This document shows, piece after piece, positions 1 through 10,081 of a DNA stretch of 53,370 nucleotides. The DNA comes from Dactylosporangium sucinum (lineage in GTDB: Bacteria > Actinomycetota > Actinomycetes > Mycobacteriales > Micromonosporaceae). The DNA lies in NCBI RefSeq assembly GCF_014647515.1, contig NZ_BMPI01000013.1, forward strand, positions 79,109 to 132,478, in the 5' to 3' direction. How positions within the stretch are numbered: the first letter of the stretch is position 1; the number at the start of each line of letters is the position of its first letter. Under the pieces are notes generated by a model. The model saw nothing but the letters and a program-made list of their open reading frames with translations, ran no database searches and was not told the DNA's origin. Both the position numbers and the translations under genes were made by a program.

Positions 1-313
1 AGCGGACCGGCACCCGGTGGGTACCCGGACCGCTCCACACTGACTCGACCCGCACGGCGGCGGCCTGCTGGGCGTGTCCGGCCGCCACCCCACGCAGGTA
101 GGCGGCGGCCTCGACGTCCGGCAGCGCGGCATCGCGCTGTGCGTCCAGGACCGCCTTCGCCGCCGCCGCGAATCCGGGCACCGCCACTGCGTCCAGGGCC
201 GCATGATCCGGCCAGCCGGCCGCGATCCGATCGGCCAACGCACGCAGGTGCACCGCGCCCAGCCGGGCCACGGCCGCGACGGCCGCCGACTCGAACGCCT
301 CGACGGAGGTCAC
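1..313 (-). CDS. drmC: DrmC, phospholipase D-like DISARM protein (N-terminal part, cut by window edge)
   Basis: The GTG start at 313 overlaps the TGA of drmB by 4 nt (GTGA), so it is translationally coupled and last in the DISARM operon. About 104 residues are visible. They form an alanine-rich helical N-terminus followed by VESVWSGPGTHRVPVR, the V-W-S-G-P segment that I recognise just before the first phospholipase D half in DrmC proteins. The HxK catalytic motifs lie beyond the left edge and cannot be checked. In the experimentally studied class 2 DISARM, drmC was dispensable for protection. Identification rests on position and the VWSGP motif. Confidence 0.8.
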   Translation of the reverse strand, partial: MTSVEAFESAAVAAVARLGAVHLRALADRIAAGWPDHAALDAVAVPGFAAAAKAVLDAQRDAALPDVEAAAYLRGVAAGHAQQAAAVRVESVWSGPGTHRVPVR

Positions 314-2202
314 GGCAGCTCTCGGAAGAGCGCGAGGTCGGGGTCGTCGATCGGCACCACGAACCGCCGGTCGAGGAACCGGTTGCCGCGCTCGCAGGTG
401 GTTTCGGAGACGAATAGGCACACGTGGCAGGCAGCGCCGTGCAGGAACTCCTCCGGGAACTCGGGGAGCCGTTCGGCGCACAGCGGGTCGGACGAGCAGT
501 GCATAGCCTCGGCGAGGGCACGTCGGGTCAGCCGCACCAGCGGATCCGGCTCGGCCAGCGACACGAGCCCACCGAGCGTGCCCTCGGCGTCGGGTACGGC
601 GGTGTAGATGAGGATGCCGCCACGCGGGTCGCCATCGGTACCCGCGTAGATCCGCTCAGACAGGCTGGCGGAGCTGTACCCGCACTCCAGGGCGATCGTG
701 CGGATCAGCAGGTGCGACAGGGTGTGCAGCGCGATGTACCGCTCACCCGGCCACAGCCGCATCTCGTCGAACGGGCCGGTGATCCGGTCCGAGTACCGGT
801 TGCGGCGGAAGCGGCCATAGGCGCCCCGGTGCGCCTCCATGGCGCTGGAAGCCTTGGCTCGTCCCACCCACGCGTCAAGCAGGTCGTCGGGCACCCGCAA
901 GAAGATTCCCTCACCGCGCACCTCGCTCGCCGGCACCCACGTCGGTGCGGACCGCGACAGCGGTGCCCGGGTCACCAGACCGGGGTCGTCGGGGTCGGGC
1001 GAATCGAGCCGGGTGAAGCCGATGAGGGCGCGAACCTCACGGAGGCGCTCGGCCTGCACGACGTCGGCGAAGCACTCCTTCAGTTGCGGTGGCACCCCGG
1101 CCGGGTCACGACGCAGCGTGAAGTCGTCGGTCTTCGGCAGCGACCCCGTGGTGGTGAAAATCTCCCACTCGGGGGTAAGCAGGTCCGGATAGGCGTTCCC
1201 GTCGTCGGCGGGCTTCGGCCCGGCGCGGTGTTGCTCGATCGCGGCCCACAGTTCGTCGTCCGACCAATCCGAGAACTCCCGCAACTGCGACACGTTGTCA
1301 CGCGCGTAAGGGAGCATCTCGATGACCTTGAGGCCTTCGAGGTTTCCCCAGTACTGGTCGACCTTCGTCTGTAGCTCGCTCGCGCCGGTCTTCGGCACGG
1401 CGAGCGCCGACAACGTCTGCGCGAACCACTGGTTGGACGCGCCAACGACCAGCAGCTTCACCTGGCTGTTCGGGCAGCCATGCGGGTCGAAGTCGCCGAG
1501 GTGCGCGCGCCGGCCGCGGCACTTTGGCAGCTTCTCCGCGCCCCGCTGGCCCAGGACCTCGCGCATGTTGCGCCGCGCGCCGCAGTTCAGGCAGCGGATC
1601 TCGACGTTGGCCCCGAGGTTGCCGCCGCGGTCGTCCATCCGCAGCCGCGGGTGGCTCACCTTCGGGCAGGCGCCGCCGTGGTGGACGAAGTGGGCGTACG
1701 GGAAGTCGTCGAGATGCCCGGTCGTGCACGCGAGCACGAACCGGGCTCCGACGGCGAGCGGCTTGCGCCCACTCTTCTTGCGGGGGCAGTTGGCGTGGAA
1801 GAACCGCGCCTCGTGCGGCTTGCGGGCCTTGAGGTTCTCGAACCCGAAGACGCCCGAGTCGAGCGGAGCAAGCTCGTCGCAGACGGTGCAGCGCAGCCAG
1901 CCCGGGAACGGCACCGTCGGCACACCGACCTTGGCCGCCGGCCCCTGCGGGTCCTTGTCCGTGCCCTCCATCCACGGCGCCGGGCGCAGCTGGTCGACGG
2001 TGCGGAAGCCCATGGCCCGCACGGCGGCGAGCAGCCGGGGCTCGGCGATCGGCTCCCACCCGGGATGCCCGTAGTTCCAGTCCTCCAGCCCGCGCACGAG
2101 CACGGAGAAGTTCGGCAGGTCGACCAACGCGCCCACGCCCGTTGTGAACATGAGGTGGCTCGGCCGGACCGCGCCGACCCGCCGGAAGTGGTTCGCCGCC
2201 AT
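310..2202 (-). CDS. drmB: DrmB, DUF1998 DISARM protein
   Basis: This is a 630-aa protein that starts at ATG 2202, sharing one base with the drmA stop (TGATG). DrmB forms a complex with the helicase DrmA in DISARM and contributes to recognition of incoming DNA. The sequence has several paired cysteines suggesting zinc sites: CTVCDEL near residue 107, a C...C pair around 158-180 and CLNCGAR near 204. The C-terminal DUF1998 domain holds HTLSHLLIRTIALECGY, a GGILIYTAVPDAEGTLGG segment and the late cysteine cluster ending ACHVCLFVSETTC. Length and the N-terminal RRVGAVRPSHLMFTTGVGAL segment fit full-length DrmB. The frame shows no damage. Confidence 0.93.
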   Translation of the reverse strand: MAANHFRRVGAVRPSHLMFTTGVGALVDLPNFSVLVRGLEDWNYGHPGWEPIAEPRLLAAVRAMGFRTVDQLRPAPWMEGTDKDPQGPAAKVGVPTVPFPGWLRCTVCDELAPLDSGVFGFENLKARKPHEARFFHANCPRKKSGRKPLAVGARFVLACTTGHLDDFPYAHFVHHGGACPKVSHPRLRMDDRGGNLGANVEIRCLNCGARRNMREVLGQRGAEKLPKCRGRRAHLGDFDPHGCPNSQVKLLVVGASNQWFAQTLSALAVPKTGASELQTKVDQYWGNLEGLKVIEMLPYARDNVSQLREFSDWSDDELWAAIEQHRAGPKPADDGNAYPDLLTPEWEIFTTTGSLPKTDDFTLRRDPAGVPPQLKECFADVVQAERLREVRALIGFTRLDSPDPDDPGLVTRAPLSRSAPTWVPASEVRGEGIFLRVPDDLLDAWVGRAKASSAMEAHRGAYGRFRRNRYSDRITGPFDEMRLWPGERYIALHTLSHLLIRTIALECGYSSASLSERIYAGTDGDPRGGILIYTAVPDAEGTLGGLVSLAEPDPLVRLTRRALAEAMHCSSDPLCAERLPEFPEEFLHGAACHVCLFVSETTCERGNRFLDRRFVVPIDDPDLALFRELP

Positions 2203-5200
2203 CAGAGGCCCTTCCCGGTCAGCGTGGACTCGCCGAGTTCGTCACCGTCGGGCAACTCCTCCTCGGTCGGCGGCGCGTCGCCGCCCGCGAAGGCCCACTG
2301 CGGCGCGTTGTACAGCGCGTTGAGCACGTCCCCACCGGCCGGCACCAGCAGGTTGATCTCGTTCTCGGTCTCACGCATGGACATCCCGACGGTCAGGTCG
2401 CCCCATTTGCCGTTGCCGGCCTGCTCCAGCAGGCCCACCAGCTGCTGCTGCTTGAACGTCCCCGCCTGGTAGCCCAGGCGGGTCGAGCCGGTCCGCTTCT
2501 TGTTCCACTTGTCGATGAGGTCCCTGAGTCGCTCCTCGAAGTAGCCGCGGCCGCGCGGGCCGCCGATCGCCTCGGCCCGCGCCAGGAGCCGGTCGACGAT
2601 CCTGCCGACCTCCGGGCCGTCGAGCGGCACATCGTGGGCGTCGAGGTTGCGGGAGAACGCCTCCTCCGCGTTGCGTACGGCCGCGACGACCGTCGCGGCC
2701 ACACCCCGGTCCAGGGCCCGGCGGGTGTACGGGGTGACGGAAAGCGCCTCGACCTGGCGGTAGAACGTCGCGTGGTAGTACTCGAAGTCCTCGAAGTGCG
2801 CGAGGTCCCGCGGCCGGGTCCAGTTGTAGAGCGTCACCACCAGCCCCGGGCGCTTCGCGTCGCGGCCGACGCGGGAGGACGCCTGGATGTACTCGGCCGT
2901 GTTCTTCGGCTGCCCGGTGACGACCATCAGCCCGAACCGCGACACGTCGACGCCGACCTGAAGCATGGACGTGGCCAGCACGACGTCGACCGGGATCCGG
3001 TCCTGCTGGGCCCGGTCGCGCTGCCGGTCCGCCAGCGGGTGCACCACGATTTTCGGGTTGGAGGTCGTTCTCGTCCGCATTGCCTCCCGCACGTCGTCGG
3101 CGATGGCGCGTCGCCGGACCGAGGTGTCCAGCTCTGGGTCGAAGCCGATCTCCAGCCGCTTGAGCACATCGCTGATGTCGGCCGAGGAGATCCGGGAGGT
3201 CAACTCCTGAATCGCGAGCATCTGGGTACCCGTGATGAGCCGATCGGACAGCCCCTTACGGCGCCCGTGCGTGCGCACCCGCGTTGCCACGTCATCGTCG
3301 AGGTAGCGGCGCATACCGGCCAGCTCACGGGTGGCGTTGAAGTAGCCGACCAGCGTCAGGTACGGGTCGGCCGGCTCGCCGTACCGGTCGAACAGCGTCT
3401 GCCCGGCGATCAGCAGGATCTCGGCGAGACGGATCTCCGCGGACTTCAGCCGCACGCCGTGGGCGCAGACGCCGAGGTACCGGCGGCCCGGATCTGCTTT
3501 CGTCAGCGGGACCTGCCGGCTGAAGAACGTGTCGGCGATGTCGATGACCGGCGGCGGGAAGACCGCCAGCTCCCGACCGAACACGCCGAGCACCTGTTCC
3601 CGGGCGCGCTTCGTGGTTGCCGTGGACGCGACGATCTTCGGTCCGGCCGCGCCGCCGCCGGGCAGCGGCCAGGTGCACAGCTCGTCGACCGCCGCCTCGA
3701 AGAGCCCGACCGTCGTGCCCAGCGCTCCGGAGATGAGGTGCATCTCGTCCTGGACGATGAGGTCCGGTGGCCGCAGCCGTGCGACCGGCTCACTGGCGAC
3801 CGCGTCCAGATTGCCCTTCTTGTTGTGCCGACTGGTACAGCCGGTCTTGGCGTCCAGGTCGTCGTGCCGGTACCCGTGCCGCGGGCACCGCTGGCGTACC
3901 CGGCCGAACAGCAGGCCGGCGAAGCCTCGCCACGGCAGCTGCGCCAGCTTGTCGACGGTCGCGATGACGAGGCTTGGGAGGTACCGATAGATCTCCTCGT
4001 CGATCGTGAGGATCGGCAGCCCCTCGGGCGAGCGGGTCCGGGAGAACGGGCACGCGTCGTCGCCTTCGCCGCGCGGGCAGTGCAGCAGCACCCGGCGCGT
4101 GTCAACATTGACGTGCAGGTCCTGGTGGGCCCGCAGCTTCGTGCCGCACCACGGGCACGACAGCGTCTGCAGGACGTTGGTGCGTTTGCCGTCGCCGGCC
4201 TCGCGGGCCTCGGCGATCTGCTCGGCGGCCTCCTCGAACCAGTTCGGCGAAACCCCGCCGCCGACCCACAGCCCGATCCGGAACGGCTCGGCTCCCCACC
4301 GGTCCGCGCGCTCGCGGCGCAGCACCTCGGCGGCACACACCAGCGCCGCGGCCCGCTGGAACTGCTGCGCGGTGAGCAGCCGCAGCGTATACCGCATCAG
4401 GACGGCCACTCCCGCCATGCCAGTGCGGGCGTCCGCGCCGGCGCCGATCGCGCGCTGGAGCCGGCGGATCGCGAAGGTGAACGCGGTGAGGCCGAGGTAC
4501 GCCTCCGTCTTGCCACCGCCGGTCGGGAAGAACAGCAGGTCGACGGTGGCCGTGTGGTTGGCGGCCCGCTCAGGGTGGTCCGGGTCGGTCAGCGACGGAA
4601 TGTTGAGCAGGACGAACGCGAGCTGGAATGGTCGCCACGACGCCGCCGAGGGTCCCCGCTCATCCACCTTGGCCTTTGCATCCACATAGGACAGCCCATG
4701 TTCCTCGCGCAGCCGGCCGATCTCGGTGTGCCGACGCTGCAAAGCCATCGCCTGGTTCGCGAACCGGAACGCGGCGAGAGCGTCGTCATGGCCCTTCAGC
4801 TTCGGGTCGGTGAGCAGGTCGATGCCGGCCCGGATCCGAATGGCGGCCTTCTTCGCCACGAACACGGCCGACTCGGCGGCGGCGCGCAGCGGCTCCGGCA
4901 ACGCCGGGATCTCGGCCTCCTGCTCCTCCAGCCACGCGGCGTACCCGTCCGCGAGCGGCATCAGCCCGGTCCTGAGCTTGCCGATCTCCTCGGTGGCGAG
5001 GGCATCCATCGACAGTTCGACGGAGGCCAGCGGAGTCCCCTTCCCGACGGGCGCCACCGTGGCCGGCACGTTGTACGTCGGCAGCCACGTCGTCTCCAAC
5101 CGGTAGGCGCACCGCTCCTCGTCGCGCACCGACGGGTGGACCGCCACGTTGCGCCCGGACGCGTATCGCCGCTGCGCCCGGTACAGCAGCCGCAGATGCG

Positions 5201-6044
5201 CCTCTTCAAGGTCGCCGCCGGCCGACCGCAGATCGTCGAGCGGATCGTCGATCGGCAGGAACACCGCCGCCGCACCGTCCAGGGCCGTCACCGTCATCGC
5301 CGGCTGGAACAGCCACGCCGTGTCGCTGTTGACGACCGGCTCCAGCTGGGTGTTGATCAGCACCAGCTGCACGACCCGCTGGCCGTCCCGGGGCCGCACG
5401 TCCACGGCGAGCAGAACACCCGGCGCGTCCGGGTCGGCACCAGTCAGCGACAGCCGCGCCGACGGGTCGCCGTCCAGGCGGATCTCCTTGGAGTACGACA
5501 CCGGCTCCCGCGCCCAGACGCTGCGCTTCTTGCCGTTCTCGTCCTCGGCCTCCTTCTTGCCGTACCGACCCCACGTCGCTGTCACGCGCAACGCGTCAAC
5601 GTCGTTCGGCACCGCGAATGACAGCCCCATCGACGACGCCCACAGCTTCCCGAGCGACTGCGGCGTCAGCACCTCCGGCAGCTCCGCCTCGCTCCCGTCG
5701 CCCTGCGCCGTCGAGGCTTCCACGTCCTGCGCCGCATCGGCCTGCGTGCCGTCGGACTTCGGCCGGGACCGCGGGCCGAGCATGCCGACGAGGTACCGTT
5801 CGCGCGGCCCCATGGCGTTCGGCCGGAACTGCTCCGTCTCGCCATCCCAGGGCCCGAGAAGGTCCCGCCGCACCAGGTCTTCAAGTTCGTCCCGGACCTG
5901 GTACGAACTGGCATCGCTGAACGCCTGCGGCACATCCAACGGCGGGATGGGGGGCGGCTGCTCCGGCTCGGTCTCCTGCGGCAACGGCAGCCGCTCCTGC
6001 TCGCCACGTGGGTGCGGGAAGAGGCTTTCCTGGGCGCCGGCCAT
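2202..6044 (-). CDS. drmA: DrmA, DISARM helicase
   Basis: This is a 1280-aa superfamily 2 helicase and the core translocase of DISARM. I chose ATG 6044 because it overlaps the drmMI stop as TGATG and begins MAGAQESLFPHP; the open frame extends upstream to 6281 only as an overlap with drmMI. Walker A is FPTGGGKTEAYLG near residue 505. The DExH box is the family-typical QDEMHLISGALG near residue 760. Helicase C-terminal motifs VGVDVSRFG and QASSRVGRD lie near 1030-1055. Between the two RecA lobes sit cysteine pairs (CPWCGTK, CPRGEGDDACPF, CPRHGYRH) compatible with zinc binding. It is expected to act with DrmB on phage DNA entering the cell. Confidence 0.95.
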   Translation of the reverse strand: MAGAQESLFPHPRGEQERLPLPQETEPEQPPPIPPLDVPQAFSDASSYQVRDELEDLVRRDLLGPWDGETEQFRPNAMGPRERYLVGMLGPRSRPKSDGTQADAAQDVEASTAQGDGSEAELPEVLTPQSLGKLWASSMGLSFAVPNDVDALRVTATWGRYGKKEAEDENGKKRSVWAREPVSYSKEIRLDGDPSARLSLTGADPDAPGVLLAVDVRPRDGQRVVQLVLINTQLEPVVNSDTAWLFQPAMTVTALDGAAAVFLPIDDPLDDLRSAGGDLEEAHLRLLYRAQRRYASGRNVAVHPSVRDEERCAYRLETTWLPTYNVPATVAPVGKGTPLASVELSMDALATEEIGKLRTGLMPLADGYAAWLEEQEAEIPALPEPLRAAAESAVFVAKKAAIRIRAGIDLLTDPKLKGHDDALAAFRFANQAMALQRRHTEIGRLREEHGLSYVDAKAKVDERGPSAASWRPFQLAFVLLNIPSLTDPDHPERAANHTATVDLLFFPTGGGKTEAYLGLTAFTFAIRRLQRAIGAGADARTGMAGVAVLMRYTLRLLTAQQFQRAAALVCAAEVLRRERADRWGAEPFRIGLWVGGGVSPNWFEEAAEQIAEAREAGDGKRTNVLQTLSCPWCGTKLRAHQDLHVNVDTRRVLLHCPRGEGDDACPFSRTRSPEGLPILTIDEEIYRYLPSLVIATVDKLAQLPWRGFAGLLFGRVRQRCPRHGYRHDDLDAKTGCTSRHNKKGNLDAVASEPVARLRPPDLIVQDEMHLISGALGTTVGLFEAAVDELCTWPLPGGGAAGPKIVASTATTKRAREQVLGVFGRELAVFPPPVIDIADTFFSRQVPLTKADPGRRYLGVCAHGVRLKSAEIRLAEILLIAGQTLFDRYGEPADPYLTLVGYFNATRELAGMRRYLDDDVATRVRTHGRRKGLSDRLITGTQMLAIQELTSRISSADISDVLKRLEIGFDPELDTSVRRRAIADDVREAMRTRTTSNPKIVVHPLADRQRDRAQQDRIPVDVVLATSMLQVGVDVSRFGLMVVTGQPKNTAEYIQASSRVGRDAKRPGLVVTLYNWTRPRDLAHFEDFEYYHATFYRQVEALSVTPYTRRALDRGVAATVVAAVRNAEEAFSRNLDAHDVPLDGPEVGRIVDRLLARAEAIGGPRGRGYFEERLRDLIDKWNKKRTGSTRLGYQAGTFKQQQLVGLLEQAGNGKWGDLTVGMSMRETENEINLLVPAGGDVLNALYNAPQWAFAGGDAPPTEEELPDGDELGESTLTGKGL

Positions 6045-9000
6045 CAGAACATCGCCTCCTGCTCCGACGAGCCTGAAGCCTTGCGGGCGGCGGCCTTCTT
6101 CTTGTCGTGCAACCCTTTCGCCTCTTCTTCGGAATACCGCCGGTGGTTGAGCTCCAAAAGCAGATCGACCATCTCGCGCTGTGCGGCCGGGCCCACTGTA
6201 TAGCGGGTATACGGCCCGGTTTTGTGGAAACCGTGGTCGAGCCCCTGCCGCAGCAACTCGTCCCATCCGTACGCAGCGCACACCGCCGCATCGATCTCCC
6301 GGTGAATTTGCCGCAGTTCCTCGACGTCGTCGTCCTGGCAGCTGGCGTCGTTGACGAGGCCATAGGTCGCCGTCAGGCCTGCGACGCGGGAATCCATGAT
6401 CTCGCGCCGCCGCCGGTCCAGCAGATCCCCAAGTCGGCGCATGTCCCTGGTCGTCTCCGGCAACGGCAATGTCTCGAACACATCGGACGGCGTGTACCGA
6501 AGGTCAGCCTTCATCGTCGAGGCACGGCTTACCGCCCACCAGTAATGCGGCGCACCGGAAAGCAATGCCAGCATCGCGGTGTCATCCGTCGCGAACACTC
6601 CGAGCGCGTGCGAGAACACCTGACCGGTCGGCACCATGACCGGCATGACCGTCTTACTCACAAGAGTGATCGCGATAACACGGCTGAACGGCGCAATCGC
6701 CTCAACCATTGAAGACTGCTTTTCAGCATACTGCCACCATTTATTGCGATATACGTTCCGTTTATTCCTGTCGCGCTCCGGCTTCACCGTGCGATACACC
6801 TGCTCGTAACAGTCGGGGTACGACCGTGCGCGTTCCTCACTCCAGTCATGGAAGTTGACGATCCAACGACTCCCGCTCTGACCCGGCCGAGAATTCAGAT
6901 CCTGCCCGTTCAGGAAAGGAAACAAAACATCCTTGTTGCGGGCGTCCTTGCGTATCAATACGGCGGCGGCATCCGGCGTCATGGTAAAGCCCATGCCAAG
7001 GACGTATGAGCCGATGTGCGACATGTTTCCGTTCAGCACCAGTCGGTATGCATTGCCTTTCGCGCGGGACGCAGCATCGAGCGACGGCGTGATCGCCTCG
7101 ACAAGCAGACCGTCGGCGAGATGCTTTATTCCATCGACCGGCGTCAGACGGCTCGTCCAGACGGCACAGAACTCCAGAACTGCGGATTTCGATGGCCACG
7201 GTTTGCTCTTGATAGCCTGTCGGATGGTCCCAAATTCGGCCACGATTTGATCGAGACCCACCTCGCGGGTGTCGCCTTGCGCAAGGGTGTTGGTGGCGAT
7301 GATGCCCGTCTGGCCTATGTCGTTCAGCACATCGTGCGCCCGCAGCGCGAAGTAGGCGACCAGGTCGGCGTTGCCCCGTGCCCCGCGGCCGACCGTGTTG
7401 ACGAGCAGTTCGCGGTAGGCAGTTCCCAGAGAGCCGGTGACTTTCTTTCCGCCCAGGAACGGCGGATTGCCGATCACGGCGTCGAAGCCACCGCGCTCGA
7501 AGACCTCTGGGAAGACGAGCGGCCAGTGCAGTGGTTCACGGTCGAAAGAGCCCGGCACGTGGTCCGTCGCAAGCCATCTTCTCCGCTGCCGCCGAGCATC
7601 TTTCTCGTCGGCGGTCGCGGCGGCGTCGTTCGCGAGCTTGGCGGCCTCGACGAAGAGCGCATCCCGACGGCCACCGCCGGCCAGGGCAGCGCCCACCGTC
7701 AGATCGGCGAACAGCCGGAGCTGCCGGGTGTCCTCGTCGATCTGCTCCAGGAGTTCCCGCTTCTGGATGAGCGCATTGACCGGATCCTCGCCGTCGATCT
7801 CGGCGATACGCCGGCGCTTGTCGGCGACCTCATGGACCAGTGGCGCCACGCCGGCGGCCCAGCCGAACAGGTCCTCGTGGACATCACGACCGCGCTTCGG
7901 GTTCAGGTGCATGTACTCCAGTTGGTCCAGCGACGTGATACCGAGCAGCGAATCACCCGCCACAAGGCGGTCGTCGAGGAACGTGAACGGGCGTTGCGGG
8001 TCCATCGACACCAGCCACAGGGACAGCTTCGCCATCTCCACTGCCATCGGGTTGATGTCCACGCCGTACAGGCAGTGCTCGATGACCTGCCGCCGGGCCT
8101 CGATAACGAGCGGGTCCTCGTCAACGCCTGCGCGCCGGTCCGATGCGGTCGCCAGGAACGCCTTCGCGCGTTCGTCTCCCTCATTGGACCAGGCCTCGAT
8201 GAGGTGGTCGCCGAGGTATCGGGCGGCGGCGACGAGGAACGCCGCCGAGCCCATCGCGATGTCGGCCACCTTCAGCGCGAGGATGTCCTTGCTCAGCTTG
8301 CGCTTCCACTCCGCCTTGTCGGCGGTCTGCAGCGGGCCGGGTGAGTAGACGAGAGGCTCCAGAGCTCCTTCGACGACCTCCTCGGCGAGGAAGCGAGGCG
8401 TGTAGTGGGTGCCGGTGTTCTTGCGCAGCGCCGACTCAGTGACGAACAGAGCGCCGGGCAGGATCACCGTCGGCAGGCCGCGCAAGTCGGAACGGATGAT
8501 GCCGAAGAGCGGTAGCAGCCGCTCGGCGAGTGGGTAGTCGCCACCGGTCACCGCGAGCAGCTTCTTGCGCGCCTCTTCGCGCTCGACCTGGGGAAGCGGG
8601 GCGAGCCGCTTCGCGAGGGCCGCCGGGGAACCGATCTTCGAGTCCTTGTACCGCTCGGCCAGCGCGGCGGCCAGTTCCGCCGGTGCGGACGGGAGCGCCT
8701 CCAGGTCGGTGATCGGTACCTCTTCCTCCTGGCCCTCCTTGCCGATGAGCCCGACGACCACGTCGCTGGCGCGGAAGCCTTCGAAGGACAGCAGGCCCTC
8801 GTACACGTAGCCGATCTGTTCGACGTCGAGGGTCCGGAAGCTCAGCGTGCGGACCTCTCGGGAGCGGCCGGTGCCGATCTCGACGCGCTGGACGGCGCGC
8901 AGCATGTGCAGCACGGTCCGGTCGTCAATGGAGAGCGGCAGCCATGCGTGCGCCTCGGGGTCGAACAGCGAACCGTCGTGGGCGTGCATGACGAGGCGGG

Positions 9001-10081
9001 GGTGTTCGATGCCGTGGTATACGGCGTTGAACAGTGCGAGCAGCCGGTGCCACGCGGCCGAGGTGTGTTCGAGGTCCTCCTCTGTTCCTTCGGTGACCCG
9101 GTCCTCGAGTTCGCCGCGGAGCCGGCCGGCGGAGTATGCCGTGGCGTACAACTCGTTGTCCGAGGGCAGGAGCTTGCGTTCCTCGGCGAAGAGCAGGAAG
9201 ACGATGCGCATCATGACGGCCACGGCACCGCGGTACACGTCATGGGCCTTGACGTTCTCCAGACCGGAGCCGCCGAGTTCGCGTTCCCGGACGTCGGCGC
9301 GGCCGATCGCGGCGACCAGGAGTTCGACGGCCTTGCGGACCTGGACACCGAGGGCCTCGGTGATCTCCTCCTGGTTGTCCAGGCTGTCGCGCAGCAGCGG
9401 CACCAGCCGCTCGGCGTCTGGCACGCCGAAGAACCGGCGCCGGTTCAGCAGCGAGACGAACGCGCGCACCACGTCCCGCTCGGCCGCTTCGGGCCAGGCG
9501 ACCGTGTCGAACACGGCCGTCGTGGTGACCCCGCCGCGCGGCGCCCAGACGAATGCCCACCAGCGGCCGTCGGTGGCCAGGCCGAGCTCGATGTCGTGGT
9601 GGCGGCACAGGTGTGCGAGGCGGTCGACCGGCGTTGCGCTCCAGGCGGAGCCCGCGATGCGGGCGGTGGGCCGGTCGCCGGGCGGGCATACCAGGCCGAG
9701 CAGCCGCACCGTGCCGGGCTTGACCTCCTCGCCAGGCTCGGCGAGCACGAACGACGGGACGAGGTCGGTGTCGTGCTCGGCGATACGCACCGTCAGGTCG
9801 TCGAGGCCGTCCTGGTGCAGCGCGTCGGCCCAACCGAGCAACTCACCGAGGACGTACCGGATCCAGGCCGGCTGCCCGGCGGCGGTGTCGTCCTGCCAGG
9901 CGGCGTGCTCGACCCGGAGCCGTTCGCGGACCTTTTTGTCGATGGGGTCGAGCGTCGGCCAGGTGGCCCGCAGGACGGGCAGGCTGAGGAAGGGGCCGCT
10001 CACCTCGACGAGGCTGAGCCAGTCACGGTGCTGCTGTGCGCCGTCGGGCGCGGCGGGGCGCCCCTTGAACGTCCGGCTCAT
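6044..10081 (-). CDS. drmMI: DrmMI, class 1 DISARM adenine-N6 methyltransferase
   Basis: This is a 1345-aa Eco57I-type DNA adenine methylase, and its presence defines class 1 DISARM. ATG 10081 overlaps the drmD stop (ATGA). Motif I appears as DIAMGSAAFLVAAARYLG near residue 606, where the usual D-P-x-C-G-S-G is D-I-A-M-G-S-A. Motif IV is GNPPFLGGKKVTG near residue 872, and VDINPMAVEMAKLSLW lies between them. The N-terminal 550 residues are a large conserved region of unknown role, and the C-terminal 300 probably contribute target recognition. It should mark host DNA as self so that DrmA/B/D act only on foreign DNA. The C-terminus is lysine/alanine-rich (KKKAAARKASGSSEQEAMF). Confidence 0.95.
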   Translation of the reverse strand: MSRTFKGRPAAPDGAQQHRDWLSLVEVSGPFLSLPVLRATWPTLDPIDKKVRERLRVEHAAWQDDTAAGQPAWIRYVLGELLGWADALHQDGLDDLTVRIAEHDTDLVPSFVLAEPGEEVKPGTVRLLGLVCPPGDRPTARIAGSAWSATPVDRLAHLCRHHDIELGLATDGRWWAFVWAPRGGVTTTAVFDTVAWPEAAERDVVRAFVSLLNRRRFFGVPDAERLVPLLRDSLDNQEEITEALGVQVRKAVELLVAAIGRADVRERELGGSGLENVKAHDVYRGAVAVMMRIVFLLFAEERKLLPSDNELYATAYSAGRLRGELEDRVTEGTEEDLEHTSAAWHRLLALFNAVYHGIEHPRLVMHAHDGSLFDPEAHAWLPLSIDDRTVLHMLRAVQRVEIGTGRSREVRTLSFRTLDVEQIGYVYEGLLSFEGFRASDVVVGLIGKEGQEEEVPITDLEALPSAPAELAAALAERYKDSKIGSPAALAKRLAPLPQVEREEARKKLLAVTGGDYPLAERLLPLFGIIRSDLRGLPTVILPGALFVTESALRKNTGTHYTPRFLAEEVVEGALEPLVYSPGPLQTADKAEWKRKLSKDILALKVADIAMGSAAFLVAAARYLGDHLIEAWSNEGDERAKAFLATASDRRAGVDEDPLVIEARRQVIEHCLYGVDINPMAVEMAKLSLWLVSMDPQRPFTFLDDRLVAGDSLLGITSLDQLEYMHLNPKRGRDVHEDLFGWAAGVAPLVHEVADKRRRIAEIDGEDPVNALIQKRELLEQIDEDTRQLRLFADLTVGAALAGGGRRDALFVEAAKLANDAAATADEKDARRQRRRWLATDHVPGSFDREPLHWPLVFPEVFERGGFDAVIGNPPFLGGKKVTGSLGTAYRELLVNTVGRGARGNADLVAYFALRAHDVLNDIGQTGIIATNTLAQGDTREVGLDQIVAEFGTIRQAIKSKPWPSKSAVLEFCAVWTSRLTPVDGIKHLADGLLVEAITPSLDAASRAKGNAYRLVLNGNMSHIGSYVLGMGFTMTPDAAAVLIRKDARNKDVLFPFLNGQDLNSRPGQSGSRWIVNFHDWSEERARSYPDCYEQVYRTVKPERDRNKRNVYRNKWWQYAEKQSSMVEAIAPFSRVIAITLVSKTVMPVMVPTGQVFSHALGVFATDDTAMLALLSGAPHYWWAVSRASTMKADLRYTPSDVFETLPLPETTRDMRRLGDLLDRRRREIMDSRVAGLTATYGLVNDASCQDDDVEELRQIHREIDAAVCAAYGWDELLRQGLDHGFHKTGPYTRYTVGPAAQREMVDLLLELNHRRYSEEEAKGLHDKKKAAARKASGSSEQEAMF

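Noticed and set aside
2634..5621. 995-codon open frame on the plus strand opposite drmA
   Set aside because: It is an antisense shadow of a high-GC gene: very Arg/Gly/Val/Asp-rich, no motifs, no ribosome site, and drmA carries all helicase motifs.
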